This document shows positions 1 through 8,854 of a stretch of DNA of 64,000 nt, in pieces. The stretch covers positions 8,494,001 through 8,558,000 of the forward strand of contig NZ_CP109430.1 in NCBI RefSeq assembly GCF_036250735.1. Direction: 5' to 3'. The stretch comes from Streptosporangium sp. NBC_01495. GTDB lineage: Bacteria; Actinomycetota; Actinomycetes; Streptosporangiales; Streptosporangiaceae. The notes below the pieces were generated by a model. That model was not told the origin of the DNA. It searched no databases and worked only from the letters and a program-made list of their open reading frames with translations. The position numbers and the translations under genes are program-made. The first letter of the stretch is position 1. Each line of letters starts with the position of its first letter.

Positions 1-323
1 CTCTCATGCCCTTCCGGATACCGAACACCCGGTCACGGCCCCGCCCCTCCCACACGCCTGACGCCCGCCGGCGTCCCCGCCCCTCCCGGTGCCGAACGCC
101 CGGTCCCGGTCCTCCTGCGGAGACCTCCCGCACCGGGCGGCGGTTGCCGGACCGGGGCCCGACACTTCAGATCTTCTAAAGCATACGGTCAAGCAAGTCT
201 CGATAGACGTAAATGCTTGCAGATGCATAAATTAGAGAAGTCACCCGGAACCCCCGCATCCGCGGGAAACCCACCCGGAACCCCCGAGGACCTCCCTCGG
301 ACCTCACCCGGCAGGAGCCGAAA
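1..323. other. Non-coding leader region with short direct repeats
   Basis: I see no convincing gene here. The first 150 bases are GC-rich with repeated fragments such as CCCGGTC and CCGAACGCCCGG. Bases 165-240 are clearly more AT-rich and contain CTTGCAGATGCATAAATT, a plausible promoter area for the small gene starting at 324. A 15-base direct repeat (CACCCGGAACCCCCG) occurs at about 242 and 272, just before that gene. Confidence 0.4.
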
Positions 324-524
324 ATGATCTGGTTTCTCCTCGTCCTCGCCGCCGTCGCCGTCCTCGCCCCGCTGATCGGAGCCGACACGCGCGACAGCCT
401 CGACTGGCATGGCGACGACCCCTCCCCCGACGAGGGCGTGCTCAGAACGACCGGTAGTCGCGCACGGGCATTCTCGGCCCGCGAGCGGGTGGCCGCACAC
501 CGCCCAACCCCAGCAGCCGGCTGA
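324..524 (+). CDS. Small single-span membrane protein, hypothetical
   Basis: This 66-residue ORF starts with ATG behind a good ribosome-binding site (AGGAGCCGAAA). Residues 1-20 form one hydrophobic helix (WFLLVLAAVAVLAPLIG), followed by a polar tail containing DTRDSLDW, so a membrane-anchored or secreted micro-protein is expected. Its last 83 bases overlap the 3' end of the convergent glycosylase gene, so the tail beyond residue 40 may be poorly conserved. Small actinobacterial proteins of this form exist as uncharacterised families; no function can be assigned. Confidence rests on the start signals and the hydrophobic N-terminus. Confidence 0.5.
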   Translation: MIWFLLVLAAVAVLAPLIGADTRDSLDWHGDDPSPDEGVLRTTGSRARAFSARERVAAHRPTPAAG

Positions 525-1398
525 CCCGGTGCCGGTGCCCCCGGTAGGGAGCGAGCAGCCGCAACATCCGCGCGTCGTCCGCCCGCTCACCGCTGAGCGA
601 CCAGCCGACCAGCGACGGCAGGTGGAAGTCGCCCACCGAGACGGCGTCCGCGTCGCCGTGCGAGCGCTGGCGCACCTCGGCGGACGTCCACACCCCGATC
701 CCGGGCAGCGCCCTCAGCAGCCGATCCGCGTCGGCGCTGCCCCCGGCCGCCTCCAGCTTCCCCGCGTGCCGGGCGGCGTTCGCGATCGTACGGGCCCGCA
801 CCGCCTCCGCCCCCGCGCGGTGCCAGTCCCACGACGGGATCGACCGCCACACCTCGGGCTCGGGAAAGACCCGCATCCCCTCGGGCGCGGGCCCCGGCGC
901 GGGCTCGCCGTAGCGGCCCAGCAGCCACCGCCACGCCCGCCACGCCTCGGTGGACACCACCTTCTGCTCCAGCACGGCCGGGACCAGGGCCTCCAGCACC
1001 CTCGACGTCCTGCCGATCCTGAGCCCCGGATAGCGTCTCGCCGCGTTCCGCAGCACCGTCGGCCAATCGTGTCCGGGAACGAACCCCGACACGTCGTCAC
1101 CGTCGCCCAGCAGCGCGGGAAGCGTCTCCAGCATCCACTCCGCCCCCGGCCCCCACGCGGCGGCCGTCACCCTGCTCCCCACCAGGCCGCCCGCCCCGCC
1201 GCCCGCCCTGCCACCCACCAGGGCCACGCGTAGCGTCCCCGGCCCGTCGGGCGTGCGCGAGGTCCGCCAGACGGCCCCGCCTGGCGCCGTCCTCAGGGTG
1301 GGGTCGCCGGTCCCGCGCCGGTGCGGGTCGAGCGCCAGCGCCAGGTCGATCGGCCACGGCGGGCACCACTCACGTTCCCTCACGAAGGTCCCCGCCAC
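442..1398 (-). CDS. DNA-3-methyladenine glycosylase family protein (HhH-GPD, AlkA-like)
   Basis: This 318-residue protein belongs to the helix-hairpin-helix base-excision glycosylases that remove alkylated bases. The HhH-GPD signature is visible near residues 230-260: LPGIGVWTSAEV followed by GDADAVSVGDFH, where the Asp after SVG is in the position of the catalytic aspartate. The N-terminal 150 residues match the AlkA-type accessory domain in size and hydrophobicity. It lies 13 bases downstream of the sugar nucleotidylyltransferase gene, so co-transcription is likely although the functions are unrelated. The GTG at 1398 has no strong Shine-Dalgarno; a second GTG at 1383 is an alternative. The 3' end overlaps the small convergent gene at 324-524. 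Confidence 0.82.
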   Translation of the reverse strand: MAGTFVREREWCPPWPIDLALALDPHRRGTGDPTLRTAPGGAVWRTSRTPDGPGTLRVALVGGRAGGGAGGLVGSRVTAAAWGPGAEWMLETLPALLGDGDDVSGFVPGHDWPTVLRNAARRYPGLRIGRTSRVLEALVPAVLEQKVVSTEAWRAWRWLLGRYGEPAPGPAPEGMRVFPEPEVWRSIPSWDWHRAGAEAVRARTIANAARHAGKLEAAGGSADADRLLRALPGIGVWTSAEVRQRSHGDADAVSVGDFHLPSLVGWSLSGERADDARMLRLLAPYRGHRHRVSRLLGLGGVRPPARGPRMPVRDYRSF

Positions 1399-1411
1399 GC
1401 GCCCCGGGCGG

Positions 1412-2506
1412 TCAGATGTCGCTGGAGAAGCGGATCGCGAACTCGGGAAGCACCACGCCCGGCCAGACCCGGCTGCCCGCGAGCAGCTCGTTCCCCGAAC
1501 CGACCACGGCGCCGTCGCCGAGGACCACGTCCCTCAGGATCGCCCCGGAGTTGACACGCGCGCCGATGCCGACCACCGAGTCGACCACGACCGCGCCCGA
1601 GTGCACGACGCAGTCGTCTCCGAGGACGCTGCCGCTGATCTGCGCTCCCGACTCCACGATCGCGCGGGCGCCGATCACGGAACCGCCGGAGACCTTGGCC
1701 TCCGGCGAGATCATGGCGCCGGGCAGGGCGAGGAAGTCGCCGGTGGGACCCGGCAGGGCGGGCGAGGCGAGACGGCCGAGGACCAGGTCGCGGGAGCCCT
1801 TCACGAAGGCCGCGGGCGTGCCCACGTCGAGCCAGTAGGACGCGTCGGCGTAGCCGAGCACCAGGGCGCCGTCCTCGATCAGGCCGGGGAAGGTCTCGCG
1901 CTCGACCGAGACGACCTCGCCCGCGGGGATCGTGTCGATCACCGAGCGGGTGAAGACGTAACATCCGGCGTTGATCCGGTTGGTGACCGGGTTGGGGGTC
2001 TTCTCCAGGAAGGCGGTCACCCGCCCCTCCTCGTCGGTCGGCACGCAGCCGAAGCGCGAGGGGTCCTCCACCTCGGTCAGGTGCAGGGTGACGGCGGCGC
2101 CCCTGGCGACGTGCGTCGCGACCTGCTCGCCGATGTCGTGACCGGAGAGGATGTCGCCGTTGAGCACCAGCACCGGATCATCGGGGCCGCAGGTCAGCGC
2201 CTCGGCGGCGTTGCGGATGGCCCCGCCGGTGCCGAGCGGGATCTCCTCCGTCATGTATTCGAGCGCGAGACCGAACGCCTCACCGTCCCCGAACGCCTCG
2301 GAGAACATCTCCGCCCGGTAGGAGGTGGCGAACACGATGCGCCGCACGCCGAAGGCCCTGGCCCTGGCGAGCTGGTGGGCGAGGAAGGGAACCCCGGCCG
2401 TGGGCAGCAGGGGTTTCGGGGTGCCGAGTGTCATCGGACGCAGGCGCGTCCCTCGTCCACCGACAAGGAGAATCGCCTCTAGATCGGGCAAGGGGGTCTC
2501 CATCAT
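1412..2506 (-). CDS. Sugar-1-phosphate nucleotidylyltransferase (mannose-1-phosphate guanylyltransferase-like)
   Basis: This 364-residue cytoplasmic enzyme joins a sugar-1-phosphate to an NTP, giving the NDP-sugar used by the glycosyltransferases around it. The N-terminal Rossmann-like domain carries GGRGTRLRPMTLGTPKPLLP (residues about 16-36) and the metal-binding LNGDILSG. From about residue 245 there are hexapeptide repeats of a left-handed beta-helix (SVIGARAIVESGAQISGSVLG), as in ManC/GlmU-like enzymes of the mycobacterial Rv3264c type. It begins 17 bases after the end of the glycosyltransferase at 2524-3645, indicating an operon. GDP-mannose is the likeliest product by family, but the sugar and nucleotide cannot be fixed from sequence. 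Confidence 0.85.
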   Translation of the reverse strand: MMETPLPDLEAILLVGGRGTRLRPMTLGTPKPLLPTAGVPFLAHQLARARAFGVRRIVFATSYRAEMFSEAFGDGEAFGLALEYMTEEIPLGTGGAIRNAAEALTCGPDDPVLVLNGDILSGHDIGEQVATHVARGAAVTLHLTEVEDPSRFGCVPTDEEGRVTAFLEKTPNPVTNRINAGCYVFTRSVIDTIPAGEVVSVERETFPGLIEDGALVLGYADASYWLDVGTPAAFVKGSRDLVLGRLASPALPGPTGDFLALPGAMISPEAKVSGGSVIGARAIVESGAQISGSVLGDDCVVHSGAVVVDSVVGIGARVNSGAILRDVVLGDGAVVGSGNELLAGSRVWPGVVLPEFAIRFSSDI

Positions 2507-2523
2507 TCCGCGAGGTTAGCTCA

Positions 2524-3645
2524 CTACTCGGCCGCACGCTGGTAGGAGAGCAGGTGCGCCTCGGCCGAGGCGTCCCAGGTGAACTCCTTGGCGCGGGCGA
2601 TCCCGGCCACGGACAGCACCCCCCTGCGCTCGGGCGACGAGAGCAGCGTGCGCAGCGCCTCGGCGATGCTCTCGGCGTCCGGTTCGGTGTAGGCGACCGC
2701 GTCGCCGCCCACCTCGGGCAGCGAGGTGCGGTGGGTGGTGAGCACCGGCGCGCCGCAGGCCATCGCCTCCAGCACCGGCAGCCCGAAGCCCTCGCCCCGC
2801 GACGGGAAGGCCGCGACCACCGCCCCGCCGAGGAAACCGCACAGGTCGGCGAACGACAGGAAGCCGGGACGCAGCACCCGCACGGTCGAGGGGACCTCCT
2901 CCACCGCGGCGTCCACCTCGACGTCGCGGATGCCCCCGGCGAGCACCAGGGCGGGCGGGTCCGGGATGTTCTCGACGGCCCGCACGAAGCCGCGGATCAG
3001 GTTTGGCACGTTCTTACGCGGCTCCAGCGGGCCCAGGAAGGCCACGTACGGGGTGCCGTGCAGGCCGAGCCGGTTGGAGGCGTGCGTGATCTCACGCTCG
3101 GACGGCGGGTGGAACAGCGCCGGGTCGACACCGTGGTAGGCGACGTCGATGCGGGTCGGGTCCGCCGAGAGGATCCTGATCAGCTCGTCCCTGGTCGCCT
3201 TGGAGGGCACGATCACCCGGGCGGCGTGCCGGACCGCCGTACGGGTCGCGGCGCGGAAGAACGCCGCCTTGACCGCGTCGTGCTGCAGGGGCTCGGTGAA
3301 GCAGGTGAGGTCGTGCACGGTCGCCACGGTGGGCAGACCCGGGCTCAGCGGTATCGAGTAGTAGGGGGCGTGGATGACCTGGGCGCCGACCTGCCGGGCC
3401 AGGAACGGGAGACCTGTCTGTTCCCACGTCAGGCGTGCGGCCCGGTTGGTGATCCCGTGAGGCCCCGGCACGATCCGTGCGGAGGGCGCTAGTCCGGCGT
3501 ATCGGGCGGCATCGGCGCGCTGGCAGACGACCGCGAGGTCAGCGCCCGCCCTGTCCAGTGCGGCGACGAGTCCATCGACGTACCTGATCAGCGCACCGCG
3601 ATCGGCCGGAACCGCGGCCGCGTCGACGAGCACTCTCGGCGTCAA
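2524..3645 (-). CDS. Glycosyltransferase family 4 (GT-B fold)
   Basis: This 373-residue protein is a cytoplasmic retaining glycosyltransferase. The C-terminal nucleotide-sugar domain shows YVAFLGPLEPRKNVPNLIRGF and the acidic/EX7E-like stretch SRGEGFGLPVLEAMACGAPVLTT, typical of GT4. The N-terminal half (VIHAPYYSIPL, VATVHDLTCF) binds the acceptor. A TTG start at 3645 is used because GGGGAG lies at a plausible distance upstream; no ATG precedes the conserved N-terminus. It is the first gene of a three-gene minus-strand run with the nucleotidylyltransferase and DNA glycosylase. The acceptor and donor are unknown; mannose is possible given the neighbour. Confidence 0.85.
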   Translation of the reverse strand: MTPRVLVDAAAVPADRGALIRYVDGLVAALDRAGADLAVVCQRADAARYAGLAPSARIVPGPHGITNRAARLTWEQTGLPFLARQVGAQVIHAPYYSIPLSPGLPTVATVHDLTCFTEPLQHDAVKAAFFRAATRTAVRHAARVIVPSKATRDELIRILSADPTRIDVAYHGVDPALFHPPSEREITHASNRLGLHGTPYVAFLGPLEPRKNVPNLIRGFVRAVENIPDPPALVLAGGIRDVEVDAAVEEVPSTVRVLRPGFLSFADLCGFLGGAVVAAFPSRGEGFGLPVLEAMACGAPVLTTHRTSLPEVGGDAVAYTEPDAESIAEALRTLLSSPERRGVLSVAGIARAKEFTWDASAEAHLLSYQRAAE

Positions 3646-3736
3646 GAAGGATCGCTCCCCTCATGATCCACATCGGGACGACCGTCCCCTTCCTCTGTTT
3701 ACTCTATTGCCAGACTCTCCGGAATCGTGGGGGAAA

Positions 3737-4696
3737 TCACACTGCTTTTCCCGAAGCGTGGTCCTTCCGGGAACCCTCGGCGCGGCGCGCGGCCAGACCG
3801 GCGAGACCCGCGCAGAGGAGATCGCCGAGAATGATCACGATCCGGGAGCAGAGCGCCGCCGCGATGGCCGATCCCTGGTCCAGGACCGGCGCCAGGACGG
3901 CCACCATCGCCACCTCACGCACCCCCGCTCCCGCCGGGACGACGAACGTCATGATCCCCAGGCACCACGACAGCGCGAACGCGCCGATCGAGAACAGGAC
4001 CGCCGAGAAGCCGGAGGACCCGAGGTCGTGGACGATCATCGCCAGGTGCAGCCCGTACGCGATCCAGCCGAGCAGCGCCCAGCCCAGCGCGGTGAGCATG
4101 CCCCGGCGGGTGAGCGGGCGCTCCAGCGGCTCGCGCCTCAGCTTCCGCAGCCCGAACCCGAGGACCGCGTTGACCACCCTCGGCTCGAAGGCCACCGCGA
4201 GCACCGGGATCAGCAGGAACACCCACGCGTACGGCGCCACCGACCCCGGCAGCGCCGCCAGCAGGGTCACCCCCGAGACCACCAGCCCGCTGCCGAGCTG
4301 CACCGGCAGCGTCAGGAAGAACGCCGCCGCGCTCCGCGACCGGGGCACCCCCAGCTCCCGGCCCATCTCCATCTGGGCGATCACCGGCCACAGCGAGCCC
4401 GGGATGTACTTGCCCAGCTGGCCCACGAAGAAGACCCTCGCCCCCGCGCGCAGGGGCAGCGGCGAGCCCAGGTCGGCCAGCAGCGCCCGCCACGTCATCA
4501 TCCCGCCGCACAGCGCGGCGAGCACCGCGACCAGCGACAGCGCGAGCGACGTCCACGACAGCCGGGCGAACCCCGCGCGGATCTCGGCCCACTGGCCCAC
4601 CACCACCCACGCGCCGAACCCGAGCGCGACGAGCAGGAAGCCGACGCGGGCCAGCCGCCTCAGGGTGGACGCCCCGGATCCGGCACGCGCGCTCAC
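3737..4696 (-). CDS. Lysylphosphatidylglycerol synthase TM-region family membrane protein (UPF0104/AglD-like)
   Basis: This 319-residue integral membrane protein has eight or so hydrophobic helices and the family signature VGQLGKYIPGSLWP near residues 85-98, followed by FVVPAGAGVREVAM near residue 260. It lacks the soluble synthetase domain of MprF, so it is the flippase-type membrane module alone. Such proteins are often encoded in polysaccharide loci and are suspected of moving lipid-linked intermediates. A clear paralog with the same motifs is encoded at 5852-6805. The GTG start at 4696 has only a weak Shine-Dalgarno. Confidence 0.8.
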   Translation of the reverse strand: MSARAGSGASTLRRLARVGFLLVALGFGAWVVVGQWAEIRAGFARLSWTSLALSLVAVLAALCGGMMTWRALLADLGSPLPLRAGARVFFVGQLGKYIPGSLWPVIAQMEMGRELGVPRSRSAAAFFLTLPVQLGSGLVVSGVTLLAALPGSVAPYAWVFLLIPVLAVAFEPRVVNAVLGFGLRKLRREPLERPLTRRGMLTALGWALLGWIAYGLHLAMIVHDLGSSGFSAVLFSIGAFALSWCLGIMTFVVPAGAGVREVAMVAVLAPVLDQGSAIAAALCSRIVIILGDLLCAGLAGLAARRAEGSRKDHASGKAV

Positions 4697-4820
4697 GGGA
4701 GACCCGCCGGGGGCGTACCGGCTCCGGCGGTCAGGGCGCGACCGGGTGAAGCCTCACCGGAGGCCCGTGGAGAGCTCACAGAGGGCGTACCGGCTCCGGT
4801 GATCACGGCTGCGGGAAGGC
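4697..4820 (-). repeat. Decayed copies of the methyltransferase 3' end
   Basis: On the minus strand the last 21 bases of the upstream methyltransferase gene, including its stop codon (4821-4841, encoding EPVRPL and stop), recur with two changes at 4776-4796, again ending in TGA. A third partial copy lies at 4711-4724. The segment separates the methyltransferase from the membrane-protein gene and has no gene of its own. The same kind of 3'-end duplication is seen at three other genes in the window. Confidence 0.6.
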
Positions 4821-5663
4821 TCACAGGGGACGTACCGGCTCTGGCGGCCGGGGCAGGGAGGGCCCGGCCGGGCGGCGGTCGCCTCTGGTCGCCACCCACA
4901 GGTAGGTGGGCACCACCGGCAGCAGGGCCCGCAGCACCGGGCGGGGCAGCCTCGACAGCACCCCGCCCGCCACCCGTCCCACCACGCCGGGGAAGAGCTC
5001 GTTCCCGGCGAACGCGGCCGGGGTGGCGAGCACGGGGAAGGTGTAGTCCCAAACCCGCAGGCCGCGCACCATCCTCCGCAGGCCGCGGCGGGTGCGGTAG
5101 CGCTCGTAGTAGCTGTCGGCCCGGCCGGAGAGCCGCACGTAGCGGTCGGCCAGCGCGGGCGGCAGGTAGGACAGGAACGGCAGCTTGTAGTGCGGCTCCA
5201 TCACCCCGAGCCGGTTGCCCAGCCCCAGGTAGAGGACGCCGTCGTCGGACAGCACCCGGCGCATCTCGGCCATGATCGCGTCCGGGTCGACCACGTGCTC
5301 GTAGATGTGGTTGAAGACCAGCACGTCGACCGAGCCGTCGGGAAAGGGCAGCGCGGTGCCGTCGGCGCACACGAACTCGACCCGCTCGCCGAACCTCTGG
5401 GACGCCTTGCGCAGGCCCGGCACGTCGATGTCGACGCCGAACGTGCGGCTCGCGCCCGCCGCGGCCAGCTCGTCGGCGATGAAGCCCGCCGAGCAGCCGA
5501 TGTCGGCGACCGTCAGACCGGCGAGGACGTCCTTGTCCCTGCCGAGGAAGTGCCCGAGCACCGCGACGATCTTCGCGGCCTTCCTGCGGCGCTTCTCCTC
5601 GTCCAGCATCGCCGCCTGGAACTCGGAGTACTCAAGCTGCGCGACCCGCTCGGCGCTCATCAC
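4821..5663 (-). CDS. Class I SAM-dependent methyltransferase
   Basis: This 280-residue enzyme shows the SAM-binding motif I VADIGCSAGFIADELAAAG (about residues 48-66), acidic motif II VDID, and a motif IV stretch VDVLVFNHIYEHV, the layout of methyltransferase_11/UbiE-like proteins. The C-terminal part (SYLPPALADRYVRLSGRADSYYERY) resembles methyltransferases found with glycosyltransferases, which often cap or modify surface glycans or glycolipids. It starts at GTG 5663 or ATG 5660 behind AGGAG. The substrate is not evident. It is the first gene of a minus-strand pair with the UPF0104-type membrane protein. Confidence 0.85.
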   Translation of the reverse strand: MMSAERVAQLEYSEFQAAMLDEEKRRRKAAKIVAVLGHFLGRDKDVLAGLTVADIGCSAGFIADELAAAGASRTFGVDIDVPGLRKASQRFGERVEFVCADGTALPFPDGSVDVLVFNHIYEHVVDPDAIMAEMRRVLSDDGVLYLGLGNRLGVMEPHYKLPFLSYLPPALADRYVRLSGRADSYYERYRTRRGLRRMVRGLRVWDYTFPVLATPAAFAGNELFPGVVGRVAGGVLSRLPRPVLRALLPVVPTYLWVATRGDRRPAGPSLPRPPEPVRPL

Positions 5664-5851
5664 TCGCTCACCGCTCCTCTTCTTCCCCTTCGCGCGGCGC
5701 CGGGACCTGCTTCTCCGGAGGCGCGTCCTTCGTACGGCGCCTTCCGCGGGATGCTCTCCGGATGGCGCCCGAGGCGCTCCACCACGCCGCCCAAGAGTAC
5801 CGGTGACCCGCGGCCCTACCGTCGGGTAATGGGCCGTCGTACCCTTGGCGG

Positions 5852-6805
5852 ATGCTCAGCCGACTGCGGTCAAGCCGCCTCCTCCGGGTGCTGCTCGCGC
5901 TGGTCGCGGTGGGTTTCCTCGGGTACGGCCTGGTCAGGAACCATGAGGAGACGGCGGCCGCGATCTCCCAGCTGTCGTGGTGGTCGCTCGGCGGGTCCTA
6001 CCTCTCGGTAATGGCCGGGATCGGCGTCATGGTGCTGGCCTGGCGGGCGGTGCTGGCCGGGATGGGCTCGCCGCTCCCCCTCGGGAGCACCGCGAGGGTG
6101 TTCTTCGTCGGCCAGCTCGGCAAGTACGTGCCGGGCAGCGTCTGGGCGTACGCCGCGATGATCGAGCTCGGCCGCGACCACGACGTCCCGCCCCGGCGCA
6201 TGTTCGGCTCCGTCTCCCTCGCCCTGCTGATCTCCCTGGGCTGCGCCCTCCTCGTCGCGGCGGTCACCCTGCGCGAGACCATGACCCAGGCCTGGTACCT
6301 GCTGGCGCTGATCCCCGTCATCGCCGTCTGCCTGCATCCGGCGGTGCTCACCTTCGGGCTCAACCTGGCCCTGCGGATCGCCCGCCAGGAGCCCCTCGGC
6401 CAGGGCCGGCTGCTCGGCGGCAGGGCCGTGCTCCTCGCGGTCGCCCTGACGGTCACCGGCTGGCTGCTGTACGGCCCCCACCTGCTGCTCCCCATGGCCG
6501 ACCTGGGCGCCTCGGGCGCCTCCCTCTATCCGGTGGCGGTCGGCGCCTACGCGCTGGCCTGGGCGACGGGCATCATCACGGTGATCGTCCCCGCCGGGAT
6601 CGGCGTCCGCGAGGGGGCGCTGGTGCTCGCGCTGGCACCGGTGCTCGACTCCCCCCGGGCGCTGGTGGCCGCGGTGGTGTCCAGGGTGATGTTCACCCTG
6701 GCCGACCTGAGCTGGGCCGGGATCGGCTTCCTCTGGGGACGCCTCTCCGGCCCCGCGGGTCAGCGCGAGGAGTCCGGGGAGCCGGAGACCAGCGTCTCGA
6801 CGTAG
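5852..6805 (+). CDS. Lysylphosphatidylglycerol synthase TM-region family membrane protein, paralog
   Basis: This 317-residue polytopic membrane protein is a paralog of the one at 3737-4696. It shares ARVFFVGQLGKYVPGSVWAYAAM (about residues 78-100) and VIVPAGIGVREGALVLALAPVLDSPRA near the C-terminus, and has no soluble catalytic domain. It is transcribed alone in the plus direction, and its last 46 bases overlap the convergent glycosyltransferase gene. A role in translocating or exporting a lipid-linked glycan is suggested by the setting only. The ATG start follows a weak GGCGG. Confidence 0.8.
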   Translation: MLSRLRSSRLLRVLLALVAVGFLGYGLVRNHEETAAAISQLSWWSLGGSYLSVMAGIGVMVLAWRAVLAGMGSPLPLGSTARVFFVGQLGKYVPGSVWAYAAMIELGRDHDVPPRRMFGSVSLALLISLGCALLVAAVTLRETMTQAWYLLALIPVIAVCLHPAVLTFGLNLALRIARQEPLGQGRLLGGRAVLLAVALTVTGWLLYGPHLLLPMADLGASGASLYPVAVGAYALAWATGIITVIVPAGIGVREGALVLALAPVLDSPRALVAAVVSRVMFTLADLSWAGIGFLWGRLSGPAGQREESGEPETSVST

Positions 6806-7875
6806 GAGGTCCAGTACGGCTCGGGGTCGACGGCCTTGACCCCGGCGCGCAGCCGCTCGGGCTCGCCCGGCCGGTAGAACGCGGCCAGCGCGTCGCGCAG
6901 CCCCTCCACCGAACCGGGCTCGACCAGCAGGCCGTCCACCCCGTCGGTGACGTGGTCGCCGAGCGTGCCCGCCCGGCTGGCGACGACCGGCACCCCGTGC
7001 TCGTGGCCGAGCCACACCTGCTGGCTGGCCGTCCCGCTCCGGTAGGGCAGGACCAGCGCGTCCACGTCCGCGAACAGCCCCGGCACGTCGGCCGAGGCCA
7101 CGTACCCCGGCCGCAGCTCCACCCGCCCGTCCAGGCCCAGCTCGGCGACGAGCGCCCTGGTCGTCTCCTCCAGGCCGCCCCAGAACTCCCCGGCGACCCG
7201 CAGCGACACGCCTTCGGGCAGCGCGCGGATCAGCAGGTCCAGCCCCTTGTACGGCCTGACGAGGCCGAAGAACAGCAGCCTGTCGTGCACACCCTCCGCC
7301 GGACCGTGCCCGCTGTGCCCGTCGCGCCCCCCGCGCCCGGCGGTCCCCGACGGGAGGTGCGGCGCCATCTCGGCCACCCGCACGGGCGCGGCGGCCAGGC
7401 CGCGGGCCTTCTCCGCCTGGCCCTCGGAGTGGACGAGCACCGCGTCCACCCGGCGCAGCAGCGCCTTCATCAGCGGCATGTCGTACGGCTTGCGCTCGTG
7501 CGGCAGGACGTTGTGGCAGAGCGCCACGACCCGGGTCCGGCGGCGCAGGCCGTACAGGACGCCCAGGTAGGGCGGAACCTGCACCGGACTGAGGACGGTG
7601 AGGACGACCAGGTCGGCGCTCCTGAGCCGCCGCCCGGCGCGGACCCAGCCATCCGGGCGGCGCCAGTCGAGGTCGCGCAGGACGTGCGGGAACGGCTCGC
7701 CGTCGGGCGTGTCGGCGGTCTGCTTCCCCGGATACAGGAAGGAGGGGTACTGCGCCCGCCACGACTCGATCACCACGTCGTGCCCGGCGGCCCGCAGCCG
7801 GTGGGCGAGCTCGGTGGTGTGCGCGGCCCCGCCGCCCTTGTAGGGATACGTCGGCCCGACGAGGGCGATCCGCAT
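6760..7875 (-). CDS. Glycosyltransferase family 4 (GT-B fold)
   Basis: This 371-residue GT4 enzyme begins MRIALVGPTYPYKGGGAAHTTEL, a characteristic N-terminus whose GGG loop contacts the donor. The C-terminal domain contains LLFFGLVRPYKGLDLLIRALP and LPYRSGTASQQVWLGHEHGVPVV, matching the donor-binding half. Its ATG follows immediately after the stop codon of the upstream GT2 gene and has AGGAG inside that gene's end, so the two are translationally coupled and probably act in one pathway. The 3' end overlaps the convergent membrane-protein gene by 46 bases. Confidence 0.87.
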   Translation of the reverse strand: MRIALVGPTYPYKGGGAAHTTELAHRLRAAGHDVVIESWRAQYPSFLYPGKQTADTPDGEPFPHVLRDLDWRRPDGWVRAGRRLRSADLVVLTVLSPVQVPPYLGVLYGLRRRTRVVALCHNVLPHERKPYDMPLMKALLRRVDAVLVHSEGQAEKARGLAAAPVRVAEMAPHLPSGTAGRGGRDGHSGHGPAEGVHDRLLFFGLVRPYKGLDLLIRALPEGVSLRVAGEFWGGLEETTRALVAELGLDGRVELRPGYVASADVPGLFADVDALVLPYRSGTASQQVWLGHEHGVPVVASRAGTLGDHVTDGVDGLLVEPGSVEGLRDALAAFYRPGEPERLRAGVKAVDPEPYWTSYVETLVSGSPDSSR

Positions 7876-8760
7876 CTACTCGCTCCTGGAGCGCACGATG
7901 AGGTCGGCCAACAACGCGAGCGAGCCGATGAGCAGGCCGGACAGGAAGATCACGATGGTGTTGCTAGCCAGGTAGAACGGCGTCTTGACGTTGTCGTAGA
8001 CGCCCTTGCCCACACCGATGCAGATCAGCCAGATGGCGGGGGGCATGAGGACCTTGAGCGGGTTGAAGTACATGATCATCCGCAGCACCTGGAGAATGTA
8101 GCGGTAGGCGTCGGAGACGAAACTGAACTTGGACTTGCCCGCCCGCTTGCTGTAGCCGATCGGCAGGTAGTAGACGTCGTGCTGGTTCGACAGGAACGAC
8201 AGCGTGATCGTCGTGACGCAGGAGAAGCCGGGCGGCAGCAGCCTCAGATAGGGCTTCGCGACCGACTTGCGAAACGCCCGCAGCCCGCTGTTGAGGTCGG
8301 GGATCTTCTGCCCGGCCAGCCGCTCGGCCACCTTGCGGATGAACCACTTGGCCGGGACCCGCAGAAACTTGTGCGAGCCCTCCTCGCTGGTCCGCGCGCC
8401 CACGACCTGGTCGATCGCCGGGTCCTTCTCCAGGATCTGGATGAGCTCGGGGATGCGCTCGTTCGGGTACGTCATGTCGGCGTCGGTCCACACGACGATC
8501 TCGCCGCGGGCCTCCTGCGTGCCGATCCTGCGCACCGTGCCGGAGCCGCCGTTGCGGTGGAAGGCCCTGATCCGCATGTTCGGGAACCTGGGCGCGGCCT
8601 CCTGCAGCCTGGCCAGGGTCTCGTCGGTGGAGAAGTCATCGACGGCCACGAGCTCGTAGGTGTATCCGCTGCGGTCCATGGCCTCGCAGATGCGCTCGAC
8701 CTCGGCGATGACGTGGTCCTGCTCGTTGTAACACGGCAGGACGATGGTCACGTACGGCAT
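7876..8760 (-). CDS. Glycosyltransferase family 2 (polyprenyl-phosphate sugar transferase-like)
   Basis: The protein, 294 residues from the ATG at 8760, begins MPYVTIVLPCYNEQDHV, the normal start of DPM1/GtrB-type GT2 enzymes; upstream in-frame sequence adds only low-quality residues. The DXD-type motif VVWTDADMTYPNERI is near residue 95. Two C-terminal hydrophobic helices (VLMPPAIWLICIGVG and FYLASNTIVIFLSGLLIGSLALLADLIV) anchor it in the membrane. This layout fits transfer of a sugar from an NDP donor to polyprenyl phosphate. It abuts the GT4 gene at 6760-7875 with no gap. Confidence 0.85.
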   Translation of the reverse strand: MPYVTIVLPCYNEQDHVIAEVERICEAMDRSGYTYELVAVDDFSTDETLARLQEAAPRFPNMRIRAFHRNGGSGTVRRIGTQEARGEIVVWTDADMTYPNERIPELIQILEKDPAIDQVVGARTSEEGSHKFLRVPAKWFIRKVAERLAGQKIPDLNSGLRAFRKSVAKPYLRLLPPGFSCVTTITLSFLSNQHDVYYLPIGYSKRAGKSKFSFVSDAYRYILQVLRMIMYFNPLKVLMPPAIWLICIGVGKGVYDNVKTPFYLASNTIVIFLSGLLIGSLALLADLIVRSRSE

Positions 8761-8854
8761 TGCGTCCACAGCTGATCCACTCTCGGGCTCTCGGGCATGC
8801 TCTCGACGGGCGAGGATACTCTGCCCCGCAGGCCACCGAGCGCACATCACGTTC

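Noticed and set aside
5870-8775. Very long Arg/Pro/Gly-rich frames on both strands (for example 630 and 932 codons)
   Set aside because: They are shadows of the glycosyltransferase and membrane-protein genes, with composition typical of antisense reading in high-GC DNA.
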